Positions 7,234 through 19,000 of a DNA stretch of 64,000 bases are shown here, piece after piece. Location: the NCBI GenBank assembly GCA_030533265.1, contig JAUNJM010000002.1, forward strand, positions 17,328-81,327, written 5' to 3'. The first letter of the stretch is position 1. Every line of letters begins with the position of its first letter. The notes beneath the pieces were generated by a model. The model had not been told where the DNA came from, searched no databases, and saw nothing but the letters and a program-made list of their open reading frames with translations. The position numbers and the translations under genes were made by a program. The DNA is from Ruminococcus sp. (GTDB lineage Bacteria > Bacillota > Clostridia > Oscillospirales > Ruminococcaceae).

Positions 7234-8952
7234 TCAGAATCCGAGGATTGTTTTGAAATCATCAGCGATCTTATCACGGAGTGCAGTTGCTTTTTCCTGA
7301 GTTTCACCAATAGTTGTATAATATGCCTTGATCTTAGGCTCTGTACCTGACGGACGGATAATAACACTTGCACCGTCCTCCAGATCGAAAGCAAGAACAT
7401 CAGACTTAGGCAATGTAATAACCGTCTTTTCACCTGTTGCCATGTCAACCTTTTCAGATGCAACATAGTCAGCAAATGATACAACCTTAAGTCCACCAAT
7501 CTCCTTCGGAGTATCAGTTCTGAGCATTGACATAAGCTCTTTCATTCTCTGCATACCACTTGCACCTTCGCAAGTAAATGAGCTCTGTGAATGAACATAG
7601 TTGCCGTATGTCTGATACATTTTCTCTCTTGCCTGAAGAAGAGAAATTCCCTTTGTTCTGTAGAATGCAGCCATTTCACAGATAAGCATTGATGCAACTA
7701 CAGCATCCTTATCACGAACATAAGAACCGGCAAGGTAACCATAACTCTCCTCAAATCCGAATACATATCTGTCGTCCTCACCATCCTGCTCAAGGAAACC
7801 AATCTGCTCACCGATAAACTTGAATCCTGTCAGCACGTTTCTGAGTTCAACACCGTACTTTTCAGCCATAGCCTTAACAATATCAGTAGTAACGATAGTC
7901 TTTACACCAACAGGTCTTTCCGGCATTGTACCCATCTTGATTCTTTCTTCGCAGATATACTCAAACAGCAATGCTCCGACTTCGTTTCCTGAGAAGAGAA
8001 CATAGTCACCGTCAGGAGATGGTACAGCAATACCAACACGGTCACAGTCAGGGTCAGTTGCAAGCAGAAGATCAGGCTTTACCTTTTCGCAAAGCTCAAT
8101 ACCCTTTGCAAGAGCTTCTTTTATCTCAGGGTTAGGGAATGGACAAGTCGGGAAGTTTCCATCAGGATTTTCCTGCTCAGGAACAACAGTAATTTCCTTG
8201 ATTCCGATTCTCTTGAGAATTGCTCTTACGGGCTTGTTACCTGTACCATTAAGAGGAGTGTAAACTACTTTAAGACCACTGTCAGCAACGAGCTCAGTAT
8301 GAACACCCTGCTCCTGAACCTTATCAAGATATGCCTCAATAACGTCCTCACCAATAAGCTCGATCTTACCTTCCTTAACGCCGTCATCAAAATTCATTAT
8401 CTTAGCACCGTCAAACATAGGTACAGCATTGATCTTTCCGATAACTGTATTAGCAACGTCAAGAGTGATCTGACAGCCGTCAGCACCATAAACCTTATAA
8501 CCATTATATTTTGCAGGATTGTGTGACGCAGTAACAACGATACCTGCATTACAACCGAGCTTTCTTACTGCCCATGAAAGCATAGGTGTAGGCATAAGCT
8601 CTGAGTAGATATAAACCTTTATACCGTTTGCTGCAAGAACAGATGCTGCTTCCTTAGCAAATACGTCCGACTTGATTCGTGAGTCATAAGCTATAGCAAC
8701 AGAGCCGTTTTCAAAGGCACCATTAACATAGTCGGCAAGACCCTGTGTAGCACGTCTGATAGTATAGATATTAAGTCTGTAAGCACCAGCTCCGATAACA
8801 CCTCTCAGACCACCTGTACCGAATTCGAGGTCACGATAGAATCTGTCAACAATAGCGTCCTCATCGCCTTCAATAGATTTAAGCTCAGCCTGCAAATCGG
8901 GATCATCCACAGCCTTTTCGCACCAAAGTTTATAAAGTTCCATTTCTGTCAT
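7234..8952 (-). CDS. Phospho-sugar mutase (phosphoglucomutase/phosphomannomutase)
   Basis: A 572-residue alpha-D-phosphohexomutase. The active-site loop TASHNPAKYNGYKVYG, whose Ser carries the phosphate, lies near residues 140-155. The metal-binding loop DPDCDRVGIA is near 300-309, the sugar-specificity loop GFEESYGYLAGSY near 398-410, and the phosphate-binding RPSGTEPKIKAYY near the C-terminus. Length and motif spacing fit the PgcA/YbbT group that interconverts glucose-1- and glucose-6-phosphate. GAGGTGA precedes the ATG. It has its own promoter and terminator. Substrate preference cannot be fixed from sequence, so I give no symbol. Confidence 0.93.
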   Translation of the reverse strand: MTEMELYKLWCEKAVDDPDLQAELKSIEGDEDAIVDRFYRDLEFGTGGLRGVIGAGAYRLNIYTIRRATQGLADYVNGAFENGSVAIAYDSRIKSDVFAKEAASVLAANGIKVYIYSELMPTPMLSWAVRKLGCNAGIVVTASHNPAKYNGYKVYGADGCQITLDVANTVIGKINAVPMFDGAKIMNFDDGVKEGKIELIGEDVIEAYLDKVQEQGVHTELVADSGLKVVYTPLNGTGNKPVRAILKRIGIKEITVVPEQENPDGNFPTCPFPNPEIKEALAKGIELCEKVKPDLLLATDPDCDRVGIAVPSPDGDYVLFSGNEVGALLFEYICEERIKMGTMPERPVGVKTIVTTDIVKAMAEKYGVELRNVLTGFKFIGEQIGFLEQDGEDDRYVFGFEESYGYLAGSYVRDKDAVVASMLICEMAAFYRTKGISLLQAREKMYQTYGNYVHSQSSFTCEGASGMQRMKELMSMLRTDTPKEIGGLKVVSFADYVASEKVDMATGEKTVITLPKSDVLAFDLEDGASVIIRPSGTEPKIKAYYTTIGETQEKATALRDKIADDFKTILGF

Positions 8953-9002
8953 TTACAATCACCTCAAATTTTATTTTATAATTTGCCATAATACATAATC
9001 AT

Positions 9003-9030
9003 ATTATATCATAAAATATGAAAATATCAA
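9003..9030 (-). promoter_or_regulatory. Phosphohexomutase promoter
   Basis: Minus strand: TTGATA, a 16-base spacer, TATAAT, about 50 bases upstream of the start. Confidence 0.65.
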
Positions 9031-9136
9031 GGGAAAATATGAATTTTTTTCCGAAAATGTTTCTATTATCAAATATTTTTCTGTTTTGCTACTGTCAACA
9101 ATATGAATAAAGATAATATTTTCTTGTCTGTTCACA

Positions 9137-10663
9137 TTATTCCCAATACTTCCTGTCAAGGCTTCTGTACTGCACAGCAAGGGTTATATGCTGTTTTCCG
9201 ATCATTTCTGATCTGTCCATGTCAGCAACAGTTCTTGCCACTTTTAATATCTTGTCATAAGCTCTTGCCGAAAGTCCAAGACGCTCAAAAACATTTTTCA
9301 AAAGCTCTCTTGCATCGTCCGTCATAGGACAAACCTCGTTTATAATATCAGGGGTGATACCTGCATTGCACTTAACTGAACTTCCCTTGTAACGCATATT
9401 CTGTATGTCCCTTGCCTGCTGAACACGTTCTCTTATCACTGCTGAGGATTCCTCTTTCTGCGTTGACGAAAGATGTGAAAATTCAACAGGTGCAACATCA
9501 ACATTAAGGTCAAAACGATCAAGCATAGGTCCCGATATTTTAGAAAGATAACTTCTTATCTGTCTTTCGTTACAAATGCACTTTCTTGCAGGGTGTCCAT
9601 AATAACCACAAGGACACGGATTCATTGCAGCTATCAGCATGAATGAGCATGGATATGTAACCGAACCTGACGCTCTCGAAATAGTCACCTGCCTGTCCTC
9701 TAAAGGCTGACGCAGTATCTCAAGCGACTGCCTTGAAAACTCAGCAAGCTCGTCCAAAAACAACAGCCCGTTGTGCGATAAAGATATCTCTCCCGGTCTT
9801 GGAACAGATCCACCTCCTGAAAGACCTGCCGTAGAAACCGTGTGATGAGGTGATCTGAACGGTCTTTCAGTGACAAGTGGATTTTTCTTGTTGAGAAGTC
9901 CTGCAACGGAGTATATATTTGTCGTTTCGATTGATTCCTCAAAAGTCATCTCAGGCAGTATAGATGGCATACGCTTTGCAAGCATCGACTTTCCCGAACC
10001 CGGTGCACCTATCATAAGAACATTGTGTCCACCGGCAGCCGCAATCTCAAGTGCTTTCTTAGCATTCGTCTGACCCTTTACATCTGAAAAGTCAAGTGCC
10101 TCATGAACCTTTGAATTGTCAGAAACGTATCTTGTCTGCGGAGTAAGCTCAGGTCGTTTGGCAAAATGAAGAAGTAGCTCCGCTAAAGATCCGACTCCGT
10201 AAACGGTTATCTCCTCAACAACAGACGCTTCCTTAGCATTTGCAACAGGTACATAAATCTCCTTGAAACCCATTTTCGCCGCAAGTATAGTCATCGGAAG
10301 AACACCATTTATTTCTCTTATCTCACCACCAAGAGATACCTCTCCGATGAAAACAGCGTTCTTCAGTTGTTCATCACTGCAAAGTCCCATTACCCTCAAC
10401 AACGCCGTTGCAATAGCAAGGTCATGCATTGAGCCTGTTTTCTTTTTGTCAGCCGGTGCAAGATTGACCGTAACCCTGCTCATAGGAAAGTTTATCCCAC
10501 TTGAACGCAGCGCCGACTGTATTCTCTGTCGGCTTTCCTTTACTGCTATATCAGCAAGTCCGACAATATCAAAACTCTGTATACCCTTTGAAGCCTCTAT
10601 TTCGGCACACACTGAAAAAGCATTCAATCCCGAAAGACCCATTGTATTAACTTCAGCAAACAT
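9137..10663 (-). CDS. comM: YifB/ComM family Mg-chelatase-like AAA+ ATPase
   Basis: A 508-residue protein with the YifB/ComM domain order: an N-terminal ChlI-like domain (from MFAEVNTMGLSGL, with FDIVGLADIAVKESRQRI), a central AAA+ module with Walker A GAPGSGKS near 216-223 and Walker B LLFLDELAEF near 300, and a C-terminal Mg-chelatase domain (LGLSARAYDKILKVARTVAD). A CPCGYYGHPARKC cysteine cluster sits after the AAA core. In Gram-negative species ComM is a branch-migration helicase for natural transformation; its role in Firmicutes is less clear. It follows the hydrolase gene by 15 bases, so the two are co-transcribed. Confidence 0.93.
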   Translation of the reverse strand: MFAEVNTMGLSGLNAFSVCAEIEASKGIQSFDIVGLADIAVKESRQRIQSALRSSGINFPMSRVTVNLAPADKKKTGSMHDLAIATALLRVMGLCSDEQLKNAVFIGEVSLGGEIREINGVLPMTILAAKMGFKEIYVPVANAKEASVVEEITVYGVGSLAELLLHFAKRPELTPQTRYVSDNSKVHEALDFSDVKGQTNAKKALEIAAAGGHNVLMIGAPGSGKSMLAKRMPSILPEMTFEESIETTNIYSVAGLLNKKNPLVTERPFRSPHHTVSTAGLSGGGSVPRPGEISLSHNGLLFLDELAEFSRQSLEILRQPLEDRQVTISRASGSVTYPCSFMLIAAMNPCPCGYYGHPARKCICNERQIRSYLSKISGPMLDRFDLNVDVAPVEFSHLSSTQKEESSAVIRERVQQARDIQNMRYKGSSVKCNAGITPDIINEVCPMTDDARELLKNVFERLGLSARAYDKILKVARTVADMDRSEMIGKQHITLAVQYRSLDRKYWE

Positions 10664-10678
10664 GTCAACACTCCTATA

Positions 10679-11623
10679 CTACACTTTTTTGTATTCACTT
10701 ACACATTCATTGAGAAATTCAAGTACATCAGCATAAGTCTTTTCCTTTTCAAGCTCATTGAGTATCTCGTGACGTGCATCGTGATAAAGCTTCATATCTA
10801 CCTTACAGTCGTTTTCACAAAGCTTCTCATATACCTCTTCAACGCCCTTGCCATATTCACCAACAGGGTCAGCATCGCCTGCAATAAGCAACGTCGGCAA
10901 CGATTTATTATACGTTTCAAACCACTTATCGTTTGATACATACCAAAGCACCTTCATAAGATTTTCGAAACCGTTGAGTGTGAAAATATATGCACACTTA
11001 TCATCATTGACATATTCTTCAACAACAGCCTTATCTCTCGTCAACCATGCATAACTACTGTCACTATCAGTTATTTGCTTATTGTAAGCACCAAAAGCAA
11101 TTTTATTTACTTTATTACTTCTGTGCTTGCTTCCGTAAACCTTTTTAAAACAATCTATTATTGTCAGCAGTGCAGGTATTCCTTTAATTTCACCACTTGT
11201 TCCACAGAATATCGCTCCGTCAAGTTCACGACTGTATCTTGTACAATATGCTCTCGACATAAAACTCCCCATACTGTGACCAAACAGAAAATATGGGATG
11301 TCTGAATAGCCCTTTTTCATAAGCCTTGTCAGGTTGTGCATATCTTTCACAACACATTCCCAACCATTTTCCTCAGCAAAATAACCTAATTCACTGCTTT
11401 CTCTGACACTTCTTCCGTGTCCAAGATGATCATTGCCACACACAACATACCCATGCTTTACAAGAAAGTGAGCAAAATCCTCATAACGTCCGAAATACTC
11501 ACACATTCCATGCGCAATCTGAACAACTCCCCTGACTGCTCCCAACGGCTGATAAACGCTGTATATAATATCATGAATCCCATCTGAGCTCTTATATGAT
11601 GACGTGTGTTTTGTACAGAACAT
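10679..11623 (-). CDS. Alpha/beta hydrolase (lysophospholipase/monoacylglycerol lipase-like)
   Basis: A 314-residue alpha/beta hydrolase. The oxyanion region AHGMCEYFGRYEDFAHFL appears near residue 37 and the nucleophile elbow GHSMGS near 112-117. A GDADPVG acid segment near 250 and a late HDARHEIL histidine complete the Ser-Asp-His triad. The pattern fits the Hydrolase_4 lysophospholipase/monoglyceride lipase group. No signal peptide is visible. The start is the ATG at 11623 with GGAGG seven bases upstream; a TTG two codons earlier is less likely. It is the first gene of a two-gene unit with comM. The real substrate is unknown. Confidence 0.85.
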   Translation of the reverse strand: MFCTKHTSSYKSSDGIHDIIYSVYQPLGAVRGVVQIAHGMCEYFGRYEDFAHFLVKHGYVVCGNDHLGHGRSVRESSELGYFAEENGWECVVKDMHNLTRLMKKGYSDIPYFLFGHSMGSFMSRAYCTRYSRELDGAIFCGTSGEIKGIPALLTIIDCFKKVYGSKHRSNKVNKIAFGAYNKQITDSDSSYAWLTRDKAVVEEYVNDDKCAYIFTLNGFENLMKVLWYVSNDKWFETYNKSLPTLLIAGDADPVGEYGKGVEEVYEKLCENDCKVDMKLYHDARHEILNELEKEKTYADVLEFLNECVSEYKKV

Positions 11624-11734
11624 ATTCAAACCTCCGCTTTAAATTTGCAACCAAGTTGATATATAAATCCTTGCTTTTATGAAAAGCTGTTTTTTCACAT
11701 TTATATCACAAAACATGGATTGCAATTTTATTTC

Positions 11735-11763
11735 ATTATACCATTTTTTTCATTTTAAAGCAA
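11735..11763 (-). promoter_or_regulatory. Hydrolase-comM promoter
   Basis: Minus strand: TTGCTT, a 17-base spacer ending in TGG, then TATAAT. Confidence 0.75.
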
Positions 11764-11916
11764 TACTAAGGCACCTTTATTGCATTATGCCTGTTCACAA
11801 AAAAGTTACGAAATGCACACAGAATGGAAACAGCCAAACTTTTCATGTCAAAATTTGCGTTTTTTGTGCAAAACGCCGTTTTTGCGGTATTGTGCAAAAA
11901 AGTGCTCTCTTTTTTA

Positions 11917-11945
11917 TTGACAACAGTTGCTTATTATAATATAAT
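11917..11945 (+). promoter_or_regulatory. rpoBC promoter, perfect consensus
   Basis: TTGACA at 11917-11922, exactly 17 bases, TATAAT at 11940-11945. Both hexamers are perfect sigma-A consensus. The predicted start is near 11952, giving a leader of about 155 bases before rpoB. A further TATAAT-like word follows at 11948-11953. Confidence 0.9.
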
Positions 11946-12108
11946 AGTATAATGTATCATAATGGACATTTTATCCTGTTTTTGTGCTTAAAAATCACTG
12001 AATTGTGATAATGTTCATGAAAATTTAATAGTTTATGTTGTAAAACATCCTGCCATCTGACAGGTGTTTGACAATAGTTTACAGTTTAATTAAGGAGTGA
12101 TTAAGCCT

Positions 12109-15100
12109 ATGGTGAATGTCAAGGACGTCAAACTTGGTAAAAATACTCGAAAAAGTTTTGCTAAGATCAACGAAGTCTTGGAAATGCCTAATCTTATCGA
12201 AGTTCAGAAAAACTCTTATCAGTGGTTCTGGGACGAGGGACTCAAAGAGGTATTGAGGGATATTTCCACTATTACCGACTATAACGGCAATCTGGAGCTC
12301 AACTTTATTGATTACCGTTTCAATGAAGAACCTAAATACTCGGTAGCAGAATGTAAAGAACGTGATGTTACTTATGCAAGACCACTGCGCATAACTGCAA
12401 GACTTAATAATACCGAAACAGGCGAGATAAAAGAATCCGAAGTTTTCATGGGAGAGTTCCCTCTCATGACAGACAGTGGTACATTTGTCATCAACGGTGC
12501 TGAGCGTGTTATCGTATCACAGCTCGTTCGTTCACCTGGTGTTTACTATGCTTTTGACAAGGATAAAACAGGTAAGGATCTTTTTAAGTCTACTGTCATC
12601 CCAAACAGAGGTGCATGGCTTGAATATGAGATGGATTCTAATGATGTCGTTTATGTAAGAATCGACAAGAACAGAAAAATCCCTCTTACAACATTTATCC
12701 GTGCTATCGGTCTTGGTACTGATGACGAGATCAAGGAAGTTTTCGGTCCTGATGAACGTATCAACCAGACTATACTCCAGAAAGACCAGACTGCTAACCG
12801 TGAAGAAGCTCTTCTTGAAGTTTACAGAAAGCTCCGTCCCGGTGAGCCTCCAACAGTAGACAGTGCTGTTACTCATCTTAACAATCTGTTCTTTGACGCA
12901 AGAAGATATGATCTTTCAAGATTCGGAAGATATAAATATAATAAAAAGCTTGGTGTAGGTTCAAGACTTTCAGGTCATGTACTTTCACGTCCTGTAGTAA
13001 ATCCACTTACAGGTGAAATCATGGCTGATGCAGGCGACTTTATAAGCTTTGATAAGGCTATGGAGATCGAAAACGCAGGTGTTACTGAGGTTTTCGTTAA
13101 CGTAGAAGTCAAGGAATTTGTAACTTCTGCCGTTACAGGCGAAACAACAACTAAGCTTGAAGAATGTGAAGTAAAGATCATCGGTAACGGTATGGTTGAT
13201 ATTGCAAACTTTGTTGATTTTGATGCAACAGAGCTTGGTATCAATGAAAAGGTATCGTTCAGCATCCTCAAGGAAATACTCGAAGAATCCGAGTCTGAGG
13301 ACGAGCTTAAAACAAATATAAAAGCAAAAGCTGATGAGCTTGTTCCAAAGCACATCACCATTGATGATATTATCGCAACAATTTCATACTTCCTTAACCT
13401 CTGTGAAGGTGTAGGTACTGTTGACGACATCGACCACCTCGGAAACAGAAGAATCCGTTCAGTAGGCGAGCTTCTCCAGAACCAGTTCAGAATAGGTTTC
13501 ACAAGAATGGAAAGAGTTATCCGTGAAAGAATGAACATTCAGTCACAGGATATTGAAGTTATCACTCCTGAAGTTCTTATCAATACACGTCCTATCACAG
13601 CAGCAATCAAGGAGTTCTTTGGTTCTTCACCACTTTCACAGTTCATGGACCAGAACAACCCTCTTGCTGAGCTGACTCATAAAAGACGTCTTTCAGCTCT
13701 CGGACCTGGTGGTCTTTCAAGAGACCGTGCAGGATTTGAGGTCCGTGACGTACACTATTCACACTATGGTAGAATGTGTCCTATCGAAACTCCTGAAGGT
13801 CCTAACATCGGACTTATCTCATATCTTGCTTCATTTGCAAGAATCAATGAGTATGGCTTTATAGAAGCTCCTTATCTTAAGGTAAATAAGGAAACAGGTG
13901 TTGTTACTGATGAAGTAGTTTATATGACTGCTGACGTTGAAGATAACTACATGGTAGCTCAGGCTAATGAACCTCTTACTGAGGATCATAAGTTTGCAAG
14001 AGCTAAAGTAAACGGTAGATACAGAGATCAGATCCTTGAAATCGAAAGGGAAAAGATCGACTATATGGACGTTTCTCCTAAGATGGTAGTTTCTGTTGCT
14101 ACCGCTTGTATCCCGTTCCTTGAAAATGATGACGCTAACCGTGCTCTCATGGGTTCAAACATGCAGAGACAGGCTGTTCCTCTTCTCAAAACAGAATCAC
14201 CAATCGTTGGTACAGGTATGGAATATAAGGCTTGTGTTGACTCAGGTGTTGCTGTTGTTTCAAAGAATCCTGGTGTTGTTGAGTATGTTGACGCTGACAA
14301 GGTTGTTATAAGAGAAGATGACGGAAATCTTCGTACCTATGAGCTCACAAAGTTCAAGCGTTCAAACGCAGGTACTTGTACAAACCAACGCCCTATTGTT
14401 GAAAAGGGCGAAAGAATTGAAGCTCATCAGGTAATCGGTGACGGTCCTGCTACTTCAAACGGCGAGCTTTCACTCGGTAAGAACGCTCTTATCGGATTCA
14501 TGACCTGGGAAGGTTATAACTACGAGGACGCTGTTCTTCTTAACGAAAACCTCGTTAAACAGGATAAATATACTTCAATCCACATTGAAGAATACGAAAT
14601 TGAATCCCGTGAAACAAAACTCGGACCTGAGGAAATTACAAGAGATCTTCCAAACGTTGGTGAGGACGCTCTTAAAGACCTCGATGAAAACGGTATCATC
14701 CGTATCGGTGCCGAAGTTCGTTCAGGCGATATTCTCGTTGGTAAGGTTACACCTAAGGGTGAAACTGAACTGACTGCTGAAGAAAGACTTCTCCGTGCTA
14801 TTTTCGGTGAAAAAGCAAGAGAAGTAAGAGATAACTCTCTTAAAGTTCCTCACGGTGAATCAGGTATCGTTATTGACGTTAAGGTATTTACTCGTGAAAA
14901 CTGCAAAGAACTTTCTCCTGGTGTAAATATGCTCGTAAGATGCTATATCGCTCAGAAGAGAAAGATCTCTGTCGGAGATAAGATGGCCGGTCGTCATGGT
15001 AACAAGGGTGTAGTTTCAAGAATTCTCCCACAGGAAGATATGCCATTCCTCGAAGATGGTACTCCACTTGATATCGTTCTTAACCCACTCGGTGTACCTT

Positions 15101-15951
15101 CTCGTATGAACATCGGTCAGGTTCTCGAAGTCCATCTTGGTATGGCTGCAAAGGCTCTCGGCTGGAAGATAATGACTCCGGTATTTGACGGTGCTCACGA
15201 AGAAGATATCCGTGAATGTTTCAAGGCTGCTAATGAAATGCACCTCAAACATAAAGACGATGAATTTACTATCCATACAATGGACGAGGTTATAAATTCA
15301 AAGGCTCTCAGCATGAGCGAAGACGGTAAGTTTACAGTTTATGACGGAAGAACCGGTGAAAAGTTCGATAACAAGGTAACAGTCGGATATATGTATTACC
15401 TCAAACTCCACCACCTCGTTGATGATAAGATCCACGCTCGTTCAGTAGGACCTTACTCACTTGTAACTCAGCAGCCACTCGGTGGTAAGGCTCAGTTCGG
15501 TGGTCAGAGATTCGGTGAAATGGAAGTTTGGGCACTTGAAGCTTACGGTGCTGCTTACACATTGCAGGAAATCCTCACAGTCAAGTCAGACGATACTGTC
15601 GGACGTGTCAAGACTTATGAGGCTATCGTTAAAGGACAGAACGTTCCTAATCCTGGTATTCCGGAAGCATTCAAGGTTCTCGTTAAGGAGCTCCAGTCAC
15701 TCGCACTTGATGTTAAGGTTCTTAATATTAATAATGAAGAAATCGACCTCAAGCAAAATTTTGACGATGATGACGATTTTGTACCACAGGCAACTGTTGA
15801 TGCAAATATGGATCTCAGCGTTGACAGCGGTGACCTCAATGAAGGTTTCCTCGCTGAAGATGAGGACGGTATCTCAGAGCTTGAACTCGATGAAGATGAG
15901 GGATTCTCTGATGACTTTGATGACTCTGACTTCTTTAGTGATGATGAATAA
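12109..15951 (+). CDS. rpoB: RNA polymerase beta subunit
   Basis: The 1280-residue catalytic beta subunit. The rifampicin pocket ([17 protein letters not shown], then [20 protein letters not shown]) is intact, with the Asp, His and Ser positions that mutate in resistance all wild type. The late [15 protein letters not shown] segment and the switch region [20 protein letters not shown] are present. The last 60 or so residues form a very acidic tail rich in Asp and Glu. The start is the ATG at 12109, with AAGGAG 11 bases upstream; a GTG at 12097 overlaps that site and is unlikely. No rplL precedes it; the neighbouring gene upstream is divergent. Confidence 0.99.
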   Translation: MVNVKDVKLGKNTRKSFAKINEVLEMPNLIEVQKNSYQWFWDEGLKEVLRDISTITDYNGNLELNFIDYRFNEEPKYSVAECKERDVTYARPLRITARLNNTETGEIKESEVFMGEFPLMTDSGTFVINGAERVIVSQLVRSPGVYYAFDKDKTGKDLFKSTVIPNRGAWLEYEMDSNDVVYVRIDKNRKIPLTTFIRAIGLGTDDEIKEVFGPDERINQTILQKDQTANREEALLEVYRKLRPGEPPTVDSAVTHLNNLFFDARRYDLSRFGRYKYNKKLGVGSRLSGHVLSRPVVNPLTGEIMADAGDFISFDKAMEIENAGVTEVFVNVEVKEFVTSAVTGETTTKLEECEVKIIGNGMVDIANFVDFDATELGINEKVSFSILKEILEESESEDELKTNIKAKADELVPKHITIDDIIATISYFLNLCEGVGTVDDIDHLGNRRIRSVGELLQNQFRIGFTRMERVIRERMNIQSQDIEVITPEVLINTRPITAAIKEFFGSSPLSQFMDQNNPLAELTHKRRLSALGPGGLSRDRAGFEVRDVHYSHYGRMCPIETPEGPNIGLISYLASFARINEYGFIEAPYLKVNKETGVVTDEVVYMTADVEDNYMVAQANEPLTEDHKFARAKVNGRYRDQILEIEREKIDYMDVSPKMVVSVATACIPFLENDDANRALMGSNMQRQAVPLLKTESPIVGTGMEYKACVDSGVAVVSKNPGVVEYVDADKVVIREDDGNLRTYELTKFKRSNAGTCTNQRPIVEKGERIEAHQVIGDGPATSNGELSLGKNALIGFMTWEGYNYEDAVLLNENLVKQDKYTSIHIEEYEIESRETKLGPEEITRDLPNVGEDALKDLDENGIIRIGAEVRSGDILVGKVTPKGETELTAEERLLRAIFGEKAREVRDNSLKVPHGESGIVIDVKVFTRENCKELSPGVNMLVRCYIAQKRKISVGDKMAGRHGNKGVVSRILPQEDMPFLEDGTPLDIVLNPLGVPSRMNIGQVLEVHLGMAAKALGWKIMTPVFDGAHEEDIRECFKAANEMHLKHKDDEFTIHTMDEVINSKALSMSEDGKFTVYDGRTGEKFDNKVTVGYMYYLKLHHLVDDKIHARSVGPYSLVTQQPLGGKAQFGGQRFGEMEVWALEAYGAAYTLQEILTVKSDDTVGRVKTYEAIVKGQNVPNPGIPEAFKVLVKELQSLALDVKVLNINNEEIDLKQNFDDDDDFVPQATVDANMDLSVDSGDLNEGFLAEDEDGISELELDEDEGFSDDFDDSDFFSDDE

Positions 15952-15968
15952 TTAATAATGCTGTGATG

Positions 15969-15992
15969 AGCAGGTCAAAACTTGCACCTGCT
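15969..15992 (+). repeat. Small hairpin in the rpoB-rpoC spacer
   Basis: AGCAGGT and ACCTGCT form a seven-pair stem with a ten-base loop. No T-run follows, so it is not a terminator; it could be an mRNA processing or stability element. Confidence 0.35.
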
Positions 15993-16074
15993 TGTCAAGG
16001 CATTTTCCGATACCTGTTTCAAGGCAAATGCTTTGGAGCACGTCATAAATTTAGATAAGGAATGGTGATTTTGA

Positions 16075-19000
16075 TTGGAATTTAACGTATTTGAATCAAT
16101 AAAAATCGGACTTGCATCACCTGAAAAGATCAGAGAATGGTCTTATGGTGTTGTTGACAGACCGGAAACGATAAATTACCGTACACAAAAGCCTGAAAAA
16201 GACGGTCTCTTTTGCGAAAAAATCTTTGGACCTACAAAGGACTGGGAATGTCACTGTGGAAAGTATAAAAAGATCCGTTTCAAGGGCAAAGTCTGCGAAC
16301 GTTGCGGAGTTGAAGTAACTCGTGCAAAGGTTCGTCGTGAAAGAATGGGACACATTGAACTTGCTGCTCCTGTTTCACACATCTGGTACTTTAAGGGTAC
16401 TCCTTCAAGAATCGGTCAGATGCTTGAAGTTTCTCAGAAAAGACTCGAAGAAGTTCTCTATTTCACTAAGTATATCGTAATTGATCCTGGTAATACAGCA
16501 CTTACAAAGTGCGAGATCCTTTCAGAAAAGGATTATACTGAAATGCGTGAAAAGTATGAGGACGAATTCAGAGCTGGTATGGGTGCTGAAGCTATCAAGG
16601 AACTTCTCCAGGAAATCGACCTCGATAAGCTTTCAAATGAACTCAAGGCTGAGCTTAAAGACCTCCCTACCGGTCAGAAAAGAATAAAGCTCCTCAAAAG
16701 ACTTGAAATCGTTGAGGCATTCAGACTCTCAGGTAACAGACCTGAATGGATGATTATGGACGTTGTTCCTGTTATCCCACCTGAGCTCAGACCTATGGTT
16801 ATGCTCGATGGTGGCAGATATGCAACATCAGACCTCAATGACCTCTACAGACGTGTTATCAACAGAAATAACCGTCTTAAAAAGATGCTTGAACTTGAAG
16901 CTCCTGATATTATCGTAAGAAACGAAAAGAGAATGCTTCAGGAAGCTGTTGACGCTCTTATTGATAACGGTCGTCACGGCAGGCCTGTAACAGGACCAAA
17001 CAATCGTCCGTTCAAGTCACTCTCTGATATGCTCAAGGGTAAACAGGGACGTTTCCGTCAGAACCTTCTCGGTAAGCGTGTTGACTATTCAGGACGTTCT
17101 GTTATCGTTGTCGGCCCAGAGCTTAAAATGTATCAGTGCGGTCTTCCAAAGGAAATGGCTCTTGAACTGTTTAAGCCTTTCGTTATGAAAAGACTCGTTG
17201 ACACAAATCCATCTATTAACATTAAATCAGCAAGAAAAATGGTTGACCGTGCTAAGCCTGAGGTATGGGACGCACTCGAAAATGTCATTCAGGGACACCC
17301 TGTAATGCTCAACCGTGCTCCTACACTTCACAGACTCGGTATCCAGGCATTTGAACCTGTACTCGTTGAGGGTCGTGCTATCAAGCTTCACCCACTGGTT
17401 TGTACTGCGTTCAACGCTGACTTTGACGGTGACCAGATGGCTGTTCACCTCCCTATTTCTGCAGAGGCTCAGGCTGAGGCAAGATTCCTCATGCTTGCTG
17501 CTAACAACCTGCTCAAGCCTTCAGATGGTCGTCCTGTTGCAGTTCCTTCACAGGATATGCTCCTCGGTTCATACTATCTGACACTCCAGAAGCCTGGCGA
17601 AAAGGGTGAAGGCAAGGTGTTCCGTGACGTGAACGAGGCTTTGCTAGCTTATGATAACGGTGACGTTTCACTTCACGCTGCAATCAAGGTAAAGATTACA
17701 AAGCAGATCGGTGACAGACAGGTTTCAAAGATCATTGATGCTACTGTTGGTCGTCTTATCTTCAATGAAAACATTCCTCAGGATCTCGGATATGTTGACA
17801 GAACAAACTCTGACAAGCAGTTTGACCTCGAAATCTCTTTCCTCGTAAAGAAAGGTCAGATGTCAGATCTTATTGACAGATGTATCCAGCGTCATGGTAC
17901 TGCTTCAACTTCAGAAGTTCTCGACAAGATCAAAGCTCTTGGTTATAAATATTCAACAAAGGCTGCTATCACTGTTGCTGTATGCGATGCTGAAATCCCA
18001 GCTGAAAAGAAAGATATTCTCGCTAATGCTGATGCTGCTGTTGACGTTGTTGACAGACAGTATAAGAGAGGTTATATTTCAAGAGAAGAAAAATCAAAGA
18101 AGTTTATCGAAATCTGGAACAAAGCTACTGATGAAGTTACAGATGCTCTGAAAAAGAGCCTTGACCCATACAACCCAATCAATATGATGGCTGATTCAGG
18201 TGCCCGTGGTAGTATCAGCCAGATCCGTCAGCTCGCTGGTATGCGTGGACTTATCGCTAACACGTCAGGTTCAACTATTGAGATGCCTATTCGTGCTAAC
18301 TACCGTGAAGGTCTTAACATTCTCGAATACTTCATTTCATCCCGTGGTGCTCGTAAGGGTCTTGCCGATACAGCTTTGCGTACTGCTGACTCAGGTTACC
18401 TCACAAGACGTCTTGTTGACGTTTCACAGGACGTTATCATTCGTGAAGATGACTGTGGCTCTGATGAGGGTATTGACGTATTTGAAATCAGAAGTGGTCG
18501 TGAAAAGATCGAGTCACTCAACGAAAGACTTATAGGTCGTTACCTCGTTGAAGACCTCAAGGATCCTAATACAGGTGATGTTGCAATTTCTCACGACAAG
18601 CTTATGAACGAAAGCGATGCTCAGAGAGTCGTTGAAATTCTTGAAGCTACAGGCAAGGACAGAATTGCTATCCGTTCAGTTCTCAGATGTCATGCTAAGC
18701 ATGGTGTTTGTGCTAAGTGTTACGGCGCTAACCTTGCAAACGGCAACGTTGTTCAGGTTGGTGAAGCTGTTGGTGTTATTTCAGCTCAGTCTATCGGTGA
18801 GCCTGGTACACAGCTTACAATGAGAACGTTCCATACAGGTGGTATCGCATCTGCAGAAGATATTACTCAGGGTCTTCCTCGTGTTGAAGAACTCTTTGAA
18901 ATCAGACGTCCAAAGGGTGCTGCTATTGTCGCAAGAATTGATGGTGTTGTTCGTATTGAGGAAGTCAAGAAGAATAAGCAGGTAATTATTACTAAGGAAG

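Larger units (their letters stand above)
11624..12108. other. Divergent intergenic region between the hydrolase and rpoB
   Basis: This 485-base AT-rich region holds two divergent sigma-A promoters, listed separately. Between them (about 11764-11916) I see repeated GCAAAA and TTTTTGC words and a GCAAAACGCCGTTTTTGC hairpin, but no gene. The rpoB leader, from about 11952, contains one short stem near 12046-12068 (CCTG with CAGG). Confidence 0.6.

Noticed and set aside
10263-10736. A 157-codon plus-strand frame opposite comM
   Set aside because: Shadow frame; the minus-strand gene is unambiguous.
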